Source: Paramecium pentaurelia
Lineage: Eukaryota; Ciliophora; Oligohymenophorea; Peniculida; Parameciidae
Length of the DNA stretch: 64,000 nucleotides
Assembly: GCA_905183005.1 (NCBI GenBank)
Contig: CAJJDO010000048.1
Span: 231,498-295,497, forward strand
Reading direction: 5' to 3'
A program made the position numbers and the translations under genes. The notes beneath the pieces are model-generated. The model saw only the letters and a list, made by a program, of their open reading frames with translations, had not been told where the DNA came from and ran no database searches. Shown piece after piece: positions 1 to 13,179 of the stretch (the stretch's first letter is position 1; each line of letters opens with the position of its first letter).

Positions 1-110
1 ATTAAAAAGTATATTTTGAATTTATAAATAAGAAAATATTTATATCATAAAAAGAATATATTTATTTTATCATAGAAAATAATTAATATATATTTTTTAA
101 ATTAACGAAC

Positions 111-1466
111 ATGATTGATAATTATAATATTGAATAAGGAGATTAATCTTAATACTTGAGAAATTGTGATAGTTCAAATGGATATGAAATCAATGGATAA
201 ATTCAATAAGATCATTTTTTTTCATTATATAATAAAGCTATAGAAAAATAACAAAAAATTAATCAAAAATAAGAAGAGAAGAATGAAGAAATCAAATAAT
301 AATCTAATAAAATAAAGATTGATTATAATTCATAAAAGATCTTGTTAAAGAAATTAGAAACACATATTAATACAATACTTAATCGACATTAGATCGATGA
401 ATAATTGGATTATGAAAGATTTTGCAACGTATTAGTTGATTTAGGAATATCTACAAAAAATGATCATATGTCAATAGATTTATGGAAATTATTAACTTTA
501 GGATTAGATTTAGATAGTGTATTTGTTGGATTTTTATTTAATATTCTAGTAATATTATTGGAAAAATAATTAATATAAAGTTAATCCATTATATTATTAA
601 CAGATGTTATTAATGTTGAGTTAGAGGATTAGGATATACCAAGATAAGTGATAAATTTTGAAGAATTAGAAGAATTGATGTTTAGATTGACTAATAAATT
701 CAAATTATTAAATGTTAAATTTATTGATGGATCTAGAGGATAATCATCTTAAAAAAAAGAGAATTAACTTTGCAATAATATTTAAACTAATGTAAAAAAA
801 AGACAAATACAGGATACTCAAATTACAGATACAATAAATAGATTTGAAATACTTTATGAGCATTCTAAAGTATTATAAGAAAAGAAAAGGAAATTAGAAT
901 CATATATATAAGATGATCCAGAGTGTCTATTTAAACCTTAATTAACTTCAAATTAAACAAAAAGATTAGATAATGTAAGTACATTTAATAGATTGTATCA
1001 AAATGCAGAATCTATGAAAATACATAAACAAAAATTAAAAGAAAATTTGAATAGATAAAGGGAAGAAGAGGAATTGATGGAATGTACTTTCAAACCAAAG
1101 TTAACAAATAAATAAAGATATTCATTTAAACCTGTTAGAGGTGAGTCTGCAATAATAGAAAGAATGAATAAGGCAAGGTAAATGAAATATGAGAAAGAAA
1201 ATTTCTATGATATGGAATAAACAAATATTCAAAATAGACCTCATTAAACAGTTCCAGAACCTTTTGATTTGAGTAAAAGAATATCTAATTCTAAGAGTAT
1301 GTTATTGAATGTTGAAATAAGAATCTCAAAAAATAGAAAGGCAAAAATTTGTATTAGAGAAGGAGATGATATAGAATAAGTAATTAAAGGATTTGCTAAG
1401 GCTCATCAATTAAATTAAGATTAGCAAAATGTATTAAAAGAAAATATAGAATAATACATTAATTGA
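111..1466 (+). CDS. Hypothetical coiled-coil protein with FKP(K/Q)L motifs
   Basis: A single uninterrupted frame of 452 codons in the ciliate code, from ATG at 111 to TGA at 1464. I do not recognise a named family. The N-terminal half is Q/N/K-rich and helical. Two short motifs of the form CLFKPQLT and CTFKPKLT lie in the second half (about residues 275 and 325), separated by a basic helical stretch; motifs of this kind recur in conserved protist proteins of unknown role. The C-terminus ends in a short alternating strand-helix region (residues about 400-450). No signal peptide or membrane segment. It converges on the HCF101 gene with only 37 bp between stops. Coding status is sure; function unknown. 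Confidence 0.85.
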
Positions 1467-1503
1467 CAAACATTTATTATTTGCTTAATTTAATATATAA
1501 TTA

Positions 1504-2993
1504 TCATTATTTATGCTCATTAATTTCATCACTCCATAATCTTTTATAGGGATAGATAGAAGAACGATGACCATCAGACCAAACTATTGCTACAGCATAG
1601 TTTCCTTTTGGTTCAATCTTTTATGGATAAACTTCTTGATCAAGTTTTTGATTCTTAATTTAAATAAAAAATTACATGATTTAATCTTTTTCCAGTAAAT
1701 TCATCTACACATAAAGCACAATTACATTTAGATCTAAGTTCTATTGATTTTATAGGTTTTTCTTTGCCTTCGAAATCTTTAATAATGATCACTCTTCTAG
1801 TAGTATCATAACTGACTGTAGGAGTTTTAGATAAATCAGTTCTGTTTAATTCATTCACAACATTATTGGCTAATTATCTATATAAATTATTTATAGTATG
1901 ATCTTCAGGCAAAGTTAATACAACAGGACTTCCTAAATCTGAATATTTTGAAATATCTTCATATAAGGGTATAGATAGGGCTGTAGCTATTCCAAATTGT
2001 TTTTGTAACATATTCATGTAACCTGGTCCAAAAGGTCTATGTAAGTGATTGCAATTAGGACAAACATATTCAGCCATATTTTCAACCACACTTAATGTAG
2101 GCACTTTAAGAACATCAAACATTTCTATTCCTTTAACAACATCAATGAAACTTAATCTTTGAGGAGTAGTAACGATTACTGCTCCATTAAAATTTAATTC
2201 TTAACATAAACTGATTTGAATGTCTCCTGTTCCTGGAGGCATATCAACAATTAAATAATCTAAGTTTTGCCATTAAGTCTGTTATACTAATTAAACAACA
2301 ATGCTACTAACCATAGGACCTCTAATAACAGCTTTTTAATTGCCACTAGCATAACCATAACTCATGGTTTTAACACCATTGAATTCTATGGGAAGAATTT
2401 CTTTAGGTTTGTCTTCTGGAGCATACAATTATTATTTCTCTTTGCCAATTAAGGTTGGTAATGATGGACCATAAACATCTGCATCAAATATCCCTACTTT
2501 GAATCCTAATTTTTGCAAGGAAAAAGTAAGATTTAATGCAATAGTACTTTTACCTACTCCTCCTTTGCAACTAGAAACAGCAATGATCTTATTAACATTC
2601 TACAGATTTCCTCTTTTCTAGGAATTAGTTTGGGTGGATATATTCTCTTTTTTTGGAGCCATACGAATATCCAAATTCTTAATCCATTCAAATTATTTAA
2701 GGGCATCTGAACAAAGAGACTTAATCTTTCTGTAATCTTAGTCTAATTTGAGATCAATAATAACTCTTCCATCTAATTTACTTGATCATTAGAATACCTT
2801 GATCAATTGATAGATTTTCAATATGACCATTAGACACAATGTCTTTCTCAGAATTGGATTGCTTTATTTGTTTGAGTCTATTGAGGATTTAGATCTTGTA
2901 TTCTGATTATCAAAATTATATACCTTCATTGACAGAGAAAGTGAAATACAATTTCTTGATTAATGGAACTGTAGCTGAGAATCTTCTTAACAT
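1504..2993 (-). CDS. HCF101: Mitochondrial HCF101/Mrp-type Fe-S cluster carrier ATPase
   Basis: Predicted P-loop NTPase that carries Fe-S clusters to target apoproteins. Domains in order: a basic, hydrophobic N-terminus starting MLRRFSATVPLIKK, which looks like a mitochondrial presequence; a MIP18/DUF59-like region containing DIVSNGHIENLSI; the ParA/Mrp ATPase core with the deviant Walker A motif CKGGVGKST, then DADVYGPS and DMPPGTGD; a CPNC cysteine pair; and a C-terminal DUF971 domain with RSKCNCALC and WSDGHRSSIYPY. DUF59-ParA-DUF971 is the HCF101 order rather than plain NUBPL/Ind1. Three small introns are needed: 2903-2923, 2773-2797 and 1654-1675 (the last ends AAG). Only the DUF971 half after 1654 depends on accepting that intron. 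Family call is strong; mitochondrial location is inferred. Confidence 0.9.
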
Positions 2994-2999
2994 TTAATA

Positions 3000-3019
3000 A
3001 TATATATATATATATATAG
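3000..3019. repeat. TA microsatellite
   Basis: Short run of alternating T and A just upstream of the HCF101 start, in the spacer between two divergent genes; another similar run lies at about 13120-13140. Confidence 0.8.
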
Positions 3020-3209
3020 ATTATATTTTCAGAGTAGTGACAAGTGTATATCATAAACAATCAAAAACACGGACGAAGTGATCATCATTATAATAATTAA
3101 TTTTATTAATGAATTATCTATCATAAATATTTCACTTAAAAATTCTGAAATTTTATAACACTCTTTAAATTATGTATTATAAAGTTTTGTATTATTAATT
3201 ATTTAATAA

Positions 3210-5083
3210 ATGTAGTTCTAATCTAGGGATCCTATAAATTATATTAATAGGGAAATTAATCTTTATGGATTATCATAAACTACATTTTTCAAAGTAATTT
3301 TAAATAGTATTTATTTAGGATTAATCTTCAAATACTTAAAGAATTTATGTAGAACTATATTCAAAAGTGAGAAATGGAGATGCCAAAGGAGTCTAATATA
3401 TATTGGGGATTAAAGATGATGATTCTCTTATCAATGTGCAGCCAATCAATATATAATAGATAGTTGATGAAAAATAAAATACTTTGCTTATGCATGCAGT
3501 TTGGAAAGATAATACTTAAATTTTTATAGATTTAATTAAATATACACTTCAAAATTTTGGGTATGAATTCATTATTTAATTCTAGTAAGTCTGAAACTTA
3601 ATAATGGGTTACTTAGTAAAATGATTCAGGAGTTTAATGTATGCATTTAGCTACTCAAAAAGGAAATATAGAAATTCTTGATACTATACTTAAATTAGGA
3701 ATATAATTAGATTAGAAAACTAAGCTAGGATAAACAACTTTACATATAGCATCACAATCTAATTAACCTATCTTATTATATTATTTAATAAAAATTGCAA
3801 AAGTTAATATTGATATTACAGATAATGATAACAGCACTGCTTTACATTTAGCCAGTGATTAAGGAAGTGAATAATGCGCTTCTTTACTTTTGGCTTGGGG
3901 TTGTAAAATAAACTAAAAAAATATTAATGGCTGTTCTCCACTTCATGTTGCAGCTAGAGGTGGAGAAATTGGGATCACAAAAAAATTACTTTTTTATAAT
4001 GCCAAAACGAGATTAAGAAATAAATAGGGGAAAACAGCTTATTAATTGTCTATTGAAAATGAATACTATGATATTAGTCAAATGATATTGGAATATTAAG
4101 AAGGAAATATCAAATGTAACAATTTATTTGGATAGAAAAATAAGGCTAGAATTGTATTATATTAATTTATATATTTAGAATAAAAAATGTAGATTTTAAA
4201 TGTATACTTTTATTTTAATGTTAATACTCAATTTAATCTATTAAATTTTATTTACTATAGGAAATAATTTATTTGGTTACATTCAAATTATTTCAGATAT
4301 ATTTGAATTGTTTTTATTTATTTACATAGTTAATTCTGATCCTGGATATTAAATTCAATATAAATAAGAAGGACAATTATTTTATTAAATTCTATAAAAT
4401 AATCCTTAAAATTTAGAAATTTGTTCAGAATGTGAAACTCTTAAGGCAAAAAGAAGTATACATTGTGATTTTTGCAATAGGTGTATTATTGTATTTGATC
4501 ATCATTGTCCATGGATAAATAATTGTATTGGTGCTAAAAATCATTTTGTATTCATAATATTTATATGGCTCACTTTCTTAATAATTAGTTTACAATTATT
4601 TATTTCAATTGTATTGTTTATCAATATTATATGGAAATAAACATTTATTGAAATAACCTCCTCAAAATTTTATTATTTGTAAACATTTGATATATTATTT
4701 GATTCACTCAATGATCTAAGAATATATTTGAGTATATCAAAAGGAATTTAGATAGAATATATTGTATTTTAATTTATAATAACTTCATTGTTTTTTGTGT
4801 TAATGATTTATTTAATATGTAGATAGATGAAGAATATGTTAAATAATAAAACTACATTTGAGAGATTAAGAAAAAAATCTAATCAAATTAAGTAATAAAT
4901 ATTTAATTAGTTTTTAGTAATTAACAATCTAGTTTAATTGAGAATAGTTAGATGGAAAATGAAATTAATGATTAAAATAGATTTAGAAACTGTTGTCTAT
5001 TGTTATTTTGGAATAAAAATTGTAAGGATTACAATTATTTTTACCATGATAATATAAGCCTTACAACAGCAATAATTTCTTGA
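3210..5083 (+). CDS. Ankyrin-repeat DHHC protein S-acyltransferase
   Basis: Membrane palmitoyltransferase of the AKR1/HIP14 (ZDHHC17/13) type. The N-terminal half has ankyrin repeats, visible as TALHLASD and SPLHVAARGG style units at about 3640-4010. Hydrophobic membrane segments follow, then the cysteine-rich DHHC domain: CSEC, HCDFCNRC and DHHCPWINNCIG; the DHHC tetrad is at 4497-4508. Two more hydrophobic segments lie after the domain. Four introns of 25-26 nt at 3294-3318, 3561-3585, 4154-4178 and 4892-4917 restore the frame; the last leads to the C-terminal NNCCLLLFW stretch and TGA at 5081. Known family role: transfer of palmitate to protein cysteines via the DHHC cysteine. Substrate not predictable. 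It lies 41 bp upstream of the kinesin gene, same strand. Confidence 0.93.
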
Positions 5084-5124
5084 TTTTTATTTATTATAAT
5101 AATTTCAAATTTAAAAATTGAAAA

Positions 5125-8100
5125 ATGACAGATAAATTTAAGGCTGAACGAGACAATATTCAAGTTTCCATCAGAATAAAGTAAGAATCTAATTATTAAT
5201 TATGCTAGACCTTTAATAGAAGATGGAAGATCATGTATTAAATTGGATTCCAATTTAAAAAATACTATTATTATTGAGGGCAATTAATAATAATAGTAAG
5301 ATTAGAAATATTTTTATTTTGATTACGTAGCATAATAAGACTCAAGCTAAGAAGACATATTTAATATTGTTGGAAAATAATAAGCAATTAATTGTCTAGA
5401 TGGTTATAATGGATGTGTGTTTGTATATGGTTAAACTGGAAGTGGTAAAACATATACAATGATGGGTACATAAAAGTAACCAGGTTTATTACCAAGAGTA
5501 ATTGATTTTCTATTTAATTGCATTTTGGAGGATTCTTAAGAAAATGTAGAATATTTAGTGAAATGCAGTTATTTAGAAATCTATAATGAACATATAATAG
5601 ATTTATTGAATCCATAATTAGGAAACTTATAATTAAGAGAAGATCTTAAGAAAGGTGTTTATGTGGAATAATTAAGTGAAGAGGTTTGTACAAATGTAAC
5701 TGAATCATTGGAAGTACTTTAAAGAGGTAGTCTTAATAGACATATATCATCAACTCAAATGAATATTGAATCATCAAGATCACATAGTGTATTTACAATA
5801 TAACTTGAATCAAGAAGATAATCATCTTAAACTTAAGTTATAAATCATAGATTTTCAAGATTTCATTTTGTAGATCTTGCAGGTAGTGAAAGATAGAAGT
5901 AATCTTAAGTTTAAGGAGAAAGATTAAGAGAAGGTTGCAATATAAATAAGAGTTTACATATATTGGGTAATGTAATAAATTCTCTTGTTGAAGATAATTA
6001 ATCTTATGTACATTATAGAGATTCTAAATTAACATTTTTACTTAAAGATTCTTTGGGAGGTAATTCAAGAACTCATTTAATTGCTAATATTTAATAATCT
6101 TAATAATTTTATTAAGAAACCTTATCAACTCTTATGTTTTCTAAAAGAGTCAAATAAGTAAAAAATAAAGCTAGAATTAATGAAGATGAAAGTGGAAATT
6201 TAGAAAGTTTAAAGAATGAAATAAAAAGACTCAAATAAGAACTTGCTAAAAGTGTTACTACTTAATAATAAAAATGGGAATCACCAAAAAAGTTTGAATA
6301 AAAATAATAATAATAATCTTTTATTAATGAATAATGTATTAAATATTATATTATTAATTAGTTTTATAATCATTAGAATTAGAAAGTTTAATGATAAATG
6401 ATTAAAAATATATTAAATTAGAAGAAATATTAAAATGTTATTTGGAATAATCAACTGAAAGTGAAACTGCTTTATTTTTAGAAATTGAAAAATATTTAAA
6501 TGGAATTAAATAATTAAAAGAAGGATTTTAATTAGGATAATAATTAGAATAATAATTAAAATTTGTTATAAAATTGTAAAATGAATAAATATAAAAATTA
6601 AAATTAAATTAATCAGCAGATGATATACAATAATAAATTTAATAATAATTAGCATATGCTTTATAATCATAAGGTTTAGTTATGAAAACATTTTATGAAA
6701 ATTTAACATTAAAAGAATAATAAGGAGCTACATAAACAGTATCAAAAGTATAAGTACAAGTTGATACAAATCTCAATTTATTAAAAGATATAGTTGAAAC
6801 TGTTTAAGTATTTATTATTATTTATTTGTTAGAATTCTTTAAATGAAAGAAGATAATTTTAATAATAATTAGATTTATAATTTAATTCATAATATGTCAC
6901 ATTAGATAAATTTAAAGAATTAGAAACCTAATCAGAATATAAAGAGAAATTGTTATCAGAATAGACACAAAAATTAGTTTAAATGGAAGAATAAATTAAA
7001 GAAATTGAAAAATAAATATTCCATAAATTAGAAGAAAATGGTATTACATTTAATGAAAATGATTAAATTGTTGATGTTAGAGATTAACAAATTTAAGATT
7101 TGAAATTTAAAATTACTGATCTTAATTAAGAACTAAAAAATTCAAATTAAGAATTAGAAGAATTATATAATAATTCAGAAAAAGTAATTTAATAATTAAA
7201 GATTGAAAATCAATAAATTTTAACTTAAAAATAAGAAATAGAAATTAATTATGAATTAACTTAAACTAATATTTCTGTATTCTAAGATAATTCTAAATAA
7301 TAAATTGCTATTCTTGAATAATAACTAATTTAATTAAAAGATTAAAATTAATAATAATCTAATCAATATCAATATTTAAATCAATAAAATGAGGAATTCA
7401 AATAATAAATACTAAATTAATAAAATTAAAATAATTAAATTACTTAAGAATTGATAGAAAATGAAGAAAAATTAAAATAATTAAATCAAATAATTGTTGA
7501 TAATGATATTACAATTTAAGAATTAAAATAATAATTATCTACTTATGAAAGTATTATAACTTAATTAAAAAATAATTTAAATGATTAAAATACTAAACTT
7601 CAATTAAATTAATAATCTATTTCATAATTAGAGTAAGAAAATATAAATATAAAATAAGAATGTTCCAAATATTAAAATCAACTTGTCATAATTTAAGATT
7701 AATTATAATTATCCATGTCTAAATTAGAAAACTCAGAATAAGAATTATTTACTTAATTATAACAATCATAAATAGATAACTAAAATTTATAACATTAAAA
7801 TTCTCTTATATCAAAGGAAAAGTAAGATATGCAATAAGAAATTATTATTTTAATTCAAAAATTAAACTCTAAAGATGAAGATCTTTAAAATACTCATTTA
7901 TAACTTTAATAAACATAACAAAAATATTAAGAAGAAATAGCAATATATCAATAAAATTAATTAGTTCAAAATTAAAACTTAGAGAAGAATTATTAAGATT
8001 AAATTAAATAATAGAATAAAGATTTTGAGTTATTATTATCCTAATTAAATGCAAAAAAGGATTAAGATTAAACCAAATTGAATCAAGAAGTATATTTTAT

Positions 8101-10937
8101 TTATTATTTAGATTCACTCATTAAATTGTATAATCAAAGAAAAAGAAACTTATATTACAGAAACATAATCTTAATAAGAATTCTAAATTAATGTAATTTA
8201 TTTAGGTTTATTTATTATAGTTGTTAAATTAAAAAATATAGAATGAGACTTAAAGAGCTTAACATTTAGAGAGCATGTTAGAAAGATAAAAATAAGAGTT
8301 TGAAGAAATTCAAAAAGAGTAGATGTCCAGCATAGAGATATTGTAAAAGCAATTAGAAAGTAAGCAGGCTGTAATTCAAGAAACATCAGATCATTATAAT
8401 CAAGTTCATGAACTCTATCTTTCTTTGTAAGCTAGAATGGAACAAAAGGACTAAGTTAATTCTGAATTGAAAAGAGATATGCTATAAAATAAGTCCAAAT
8501 TAGAGAGTTAAACAAAAGAAATACAATAATTATAATAAAAAATAGTATCAATAGAGAATGAAAATTTATAAAGTAGAAATACAATGGAAATATAATAATA
8601 AGGTAAATTGTAAGATATGACTTAAAAATTATAAATAAAGATGAGAACAATAGAATAATTAACTAATGAAAAAACTAATTTGAATGATAAAATTAGGGAA
8701 ATTGAATGTGAATCCAATAAATATAAATTAACAATAAGTTAATTAGAATAATAATATTAAGAATCTTAAAATTAAAATAATTTATTATAAACTCAAATAT
8801 AATTTTTGAATAATAAAATTAATGATAAAGAATAAGAATTTGAATATTTACAATAAGAATTGAATAAATAAAATTAGATTTTGGATAAAAGTTCTGAAAT
8901 TTGGAAGAAAGAAACAGATTAAATGGAAACTGATAACAATATTTTAAAAATTTAAATTAGTGATAAATAAAAAGAAATTTATAAAATTGAATAAAAATTA
9001 AATTTAAGTTTAAATGAATTACAATAAAAGGAATAATAAATAGATTAATTAAAATTGTAATTAAATAATTTTAATTCAAATTAATAATAATAATTAGAAT
9101 TAACAAGTAAAGATAATTTATTATTGAAAAAAGAAATATAATAATTAAATTAACATATTGAATCATAACATGAAGAAATAGATTAAATGAGAGTAGAATT
9201 GGATTAAAAATAATTATAAGTAGATGAAAATAAATCATCTGTAAAGAAATTGAGTAAATAACTTGAATTAGAAATTAAGTAATATTCTTTACATCTAAAA
9301 AAGAATGAAGATTAACATAAAAAAGAAGTTTAAGAATTAGTAGATTAATTAGATATTCATTAAAAGTAATTATAATAAAAAGATATGGTTATTGAATAAT
9401 TAAATAAATAAATAAATGGATTATAATGTGCATTTGAAACTAAAGAAGATTTAAATCATCAAACTCAAAAAGATATATAACAATTAAAAGATAAATTAAA
9501 ATCTGATTAAAATAAATTTACAGTAAAATTTATATTTTTATAATTTAGAAAATAATTTAAGGTCTTGAAAATGCTAATATTTAATTAAAAAATTAATTAG
9601 AAGAAAGTAATCATTAAATTTAAGAAAATGTACATAAATATTAATCAATTTAAAAATAGAATGATTTATAAAACATATAATTTAATGAATAATAAGAGAA
9701 ATATAATCTTTTAAAAGATCAATTTAATAGATTAGAATCTTAAATGAAATAAGAATCATAAATAAGAGAATAATATAGTCATATTGCTGATAAAGTTACA
9801 AAAGAAAATAATGAATTAAAATAGAAAATAGATAAAAAATAATAAGTATAATATATATAATTAATTAAAGATTATAGTACAATTAGAGTCAGCACTCTTA
9901 TAAAATGAAGAGACATTAAAAAATGTTCATGATAGAGCTAAAGAATTTTGTAAATAATAAGAAAAAGAAATTAATGATATTAAAGATTAATATTTAAAAT
10001 TAGAAGCTGAACATAATGCAATTTTAGTAATTATATAAATATATATTAATAGTCTTAAAATTAAGAAAGAGAAGATGAAAATGAATAAATGAAAGATTAA
10101 AAAGATTAAGCATTAAGATAAATGCATACTTTAGAAGATGAGAATGTAAAATTAAAAAAAGAATTATAAGAGTAACATGAAAAATTAACTAAATCAAATA
10201 ATGAAAGATCTATGTTATATAAATAAATAGAAGAAATGTAAAAAGATATAGCATAACTTGGTGGTCATAATAATCCATCATAAAAGATAAGATATTTAAA
10301 TACAATAAAATAAGAGAATTCTTGTTTAAAATAAGAAAAATTATATTTATCAGAATAATTATAAAAAGAAATAGAAGAAAAAAATAAATTATTATAATAA
10401 TAATAATAAAATAGAAAAAATACAGATTCTGATAATTCATAAAATACATCTAAATTAGATATGGTATTTATATTGTTTTATTTTTATAGTAAAAATTGAT
10501 TGTTGAAAATTAAAGACTAAATAATGAAATGATTAAACTTAATTAAATTTTAAATTTAAGTGGAATTAAAAATAGATTTTCTACAATTAAAGGTAGTGAT
10601 GGAGATAAGATTATTTAATCTGTATAATTAATTATATAAGAATTGATTGTAAAATATATTATTTATAAATTTTTAGGATTGTAAATAAGAAATTTAATAA
10701 AGAAATAAAGATTAAGAAGGAAAAAATCTTAAATATTAAACAATGGAAAAAGATTTATTAGTTATGAAATAAAAATTCTATGCTGTTCAAAAAGATAATC
10801 CTTAAATTTAAACTAAAGCATAGAGTCCTGCTGTATAACATGATGTATTAAGAGACAATAATAGAATGAATATGAATTCAGGTAGTGTTTAAAGATAATC
10901 TAAACCAAAAACTTAATAGGCTTTCCAATTTTAGTGA
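5125..10937 (+). CDS. Kinesin-12 (KIF15-like) motor with very long coiled coil
   Basis: Microtubule motor. The motor domain is N-terminal: VSIRIKPL at the start, P-loop GQTGSGKT at 5429-5452, switch I-like NIESSRSHSVF, switch II VDLAGSE, then YRDSKLTFLLKDSLGG and LSTLMFSKRVKQVKNKA leading into the neck. The closest pattern I know is kinesin-12/KIF15 (for example CSYLEIYNEHIIDLL and VKNKARINED). About 1,400 residues of Q/E/N/K-rich coiled coil follow. The first intron is 5181-5208; many others of 22-28 nt are needed (for example near 6334, 6808-6832, 8092, 9522, 10029, 10462 and 10650). The end is TGA at 10935. I did not trace every intron, so the exact protein length is open. Several long antisense ORFs across the coiled coil are shadows. 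Confidence 0.92.
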
Positions 10938-10987
10938 TTATATATAATATACAAATACCATTTAATTAATTTATTTGATATTTAATC

Positions 10988-11879
10988 TCATAGTTTTGGT
11001 TTATTTTATATAAATTAACCATCCTTTACAATATTACCATTCAATAATGCTAATGGTGAATTTTTAAATATTCCTATATGTCCAGTAAGTCTTTTTAAAT
11101 TTCCTTCTAATTCTAATCTAAAATCTGATCTTTCTATTTAATTATATTTAATTTTAAATTCATTTTTTAAATAATCTGTTTATTCAGATTCAAGCAACTT
11201 TTATATATCATAGTTAGGATCTGGATAATTAAGAATTCCTTTATTAGCTAATAAATACATAATAATAAATATAAATACTAAATTAAAAGATATGAGGATA
11301 AGTATGTTTAAATTAATCTCCTGAATCAATATATGTAAGAATATTATTATAACTTCCTAATTATTTAAGTAATAACAATTATAAAAATATAGGTGGAAAT
11401 AAACTTATTTAATTATTTATAAATTTTTCCAAAAATCCAATAGGAGTATTCCATTCATAACTTATACTTTCATTTTTATTGATATCTAAAGTATCATAAT
11501 TATTTAAATTTAAAATAAAAAATTAGGTGTCATATCTTTTTTTCATCATTTAAGGTGTAATTATTCTAATAAATGGTTTGATTTATGAATATAATTATTT
11601 ATAATCTAATTGAATATTAGTTTCTTCAATAGTTTCTCTAATAGCAGCAATTAATGATGAATCATACCATGAATGAGTTTGATGGCAATAATATTTTAAA
11701 TGATTTTATTAAATTAATTATTAATCTGTTTAAGCTATTTTATAATCTGTTTCTTCTAGAACACCTCCAGGAAATGCAAATGATCCTCCAAATGATATAT
11801 CAGTATTTCTTTTTAACATTAATACATTAAAATCATCCCTTATCAAAATTAATGCAGCACTTCTTCTACAAATACTCAT
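10988..11879 (-). CDS. Nudix hydrolase, NUDT19-like
   Basis: Predicted (d)nucleotide or CoA diphosphatase. The N-terminal strand-rich part contains ALILIRDDFNVLMLKRN, followed by GGSFAFPGGVLEETD. The Nudix box is split by a long insertion: the REx2EE core appears as AAIRETIEETNI. An insertion between the FPGG motif and the REx2EE core, together with a later KKRYDTQFFIL segment, is characteristic of the NUDT19/RP2 subgroup of coenzyme A diphosphatases. One intron of 31 nt at 11248-11278 is required. Start ATG at 11879 is the only sensible one. No peroxisomal targeting tripeptide is visible: the protein ends in KPKL. Tail-to-tail with the kinesin gene, 50 bp apart. Substrate is inferred from family only. 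Confidence 0.85.
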
Positions 11880-11986
11880 TTTAATAATAAATTATTAAAT
11901 ATATTTATAATTAAAAAGTATAGAAAGAGAAATTGATATGATAATAATAATTAATAATGATGTTGTTATTTTTGATATTATAATTT

Positions 11987-13026
11987 TCATTCCAGATATA
12001 ATTATACTGCAATTATTGCACCTGTGTTGAATTACACAGCTAATAGATCCAAATCTTGAATCCATGATACTCTCGTACAATTAAGATCCAAAATGATATT
12101 GCTTTCAAATTATTTTTGCTTATTTCCTATATCAAATTATCTAACTTTATTTAGTTTAAAATTATTTGATATTTGAAGATAAAATGATTAATCTAATTTG
12201 TCAATTATTAAAACATCTCCATAATTATCTAAAGTAAATCTATAATTATCTTTTATAACTTGATCTCTAAAATAATTATGATTTATACTATTTATTTCCT
12301 GGACATGTTGATTTAGTTTATAAATACTTTTATCTGTTTTATTCATAATTTGAATATTAATAGTGAGTTGAAAATATATCTTCATTAGCATTTTGATTAT
12401 TATCAGTAAATGTTTGGAAAACATCATAATCATCTGATTATGACTATGGTTATGGCTATGAAATAATAGGTTATTAATATAAATTTTGATTTTGCAAAAG
12501 ATTATTATTTGTCTAAATATTATACTAAGGTAATTAATAATCTTATTAACCTATTCGTTATTTATATTATTGATTTACCTTATGTCATTACATTCATACT
12601 TTACATTCCTACTTATTACATTCCTACTTATTACATTCCTACTTATTACATTCCAAATTATTGATTTGGAACATTCTAATTTTATAAAAATATAATTTTC
12701 TATTACTATGTTCCTTAATTCATTTGAAAAGATGGGCTTACAAATTAAGCACCTGTAAAAGTGCCTATTTATTAAGATTAGATTGTTGATCCTAGCTTTT
12801 ATGGCTTGTCCTTGAAATTTATATTTTAACTTACAAATACGATGACTTAATCATTTTTTTAGAGAAAATCTTTTACCGAAGTTTTTTAATTTACTAATAT
12901 AGCTAAACCATTTCGTTGCCAATTTTTATTGTTAAAATTTCCAGGTTGGCCTGTTTATTAAAATAATTAATCGAATGTAAAGTATTCTGGAACGATACAT
13001 GGGTAACCATTCAAGAAGATTTCCAT
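11987..13026 (-). CDS. Q-rich hypothetical protein with GMQQV repeats
   Basis: No recognised family. The N-terminal 75 or so residues (MEIFLNGYPCIVPEYFTF onward) look like a small alpha/beta fold and end in a strand-like VIVFVSQN; a beta-grasp fold is possible but only a guess. A Q/N/P-rich linker follows with tandem GMQQV units from a 15-bp DNA repeat near 12600-12655. The C-terminal part ends LNCTRVSWIQDLDLLAVQF...AVQLYLE and resembles a short beta-rich tail. Two introns are inferred: about 28 nt near 12540-12570 and 22 nt near 12278-12300. The downstream antisense ORFs within the gene are frame shadows. Coding confidence comes from continuous, compositionally normal translation across both introns. 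Confidence 0.7.
12597..12655 (-). repeat. 15-bp tandem repeat in coding region
   Basis: About four units of attcctacttattac, encoding GMQQV on the minus strand. In frame. Confidence 0.85.
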
Positions 13027-13179
13027 AATAATAAAACAAAAATAATTATCAAAATTTTTTTATTAAACTAAGATTAATATTGTTTCGAATACATTATTAA
13101 CATTTCTCTTATAGAATTACAATATATATATATATATATTTTTAAAAGCATAAAATATGAATAAATTAATATTCCATTT

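Noticed and set aside
8198..10449. Hydrophobic minus-strand ORFs across the kinesin tail
   Set aside because: Shadows of the lysine/glutamine-rich coiled coil on the plus strand.
12597..12655. Short direct repeats as a CRISPR-like array
   Set aside because: Units are contiguous 15-mers without spacers and encode an in-frame peptide repeat in a eukaryotic gene.
12800..13026. Ubiquitin-like fold at the N-terminus of the Q-rich protein
   Set aside because: Strand pattern is suggestive but no diagnostic residues (such as a terminal diglycine) are present.
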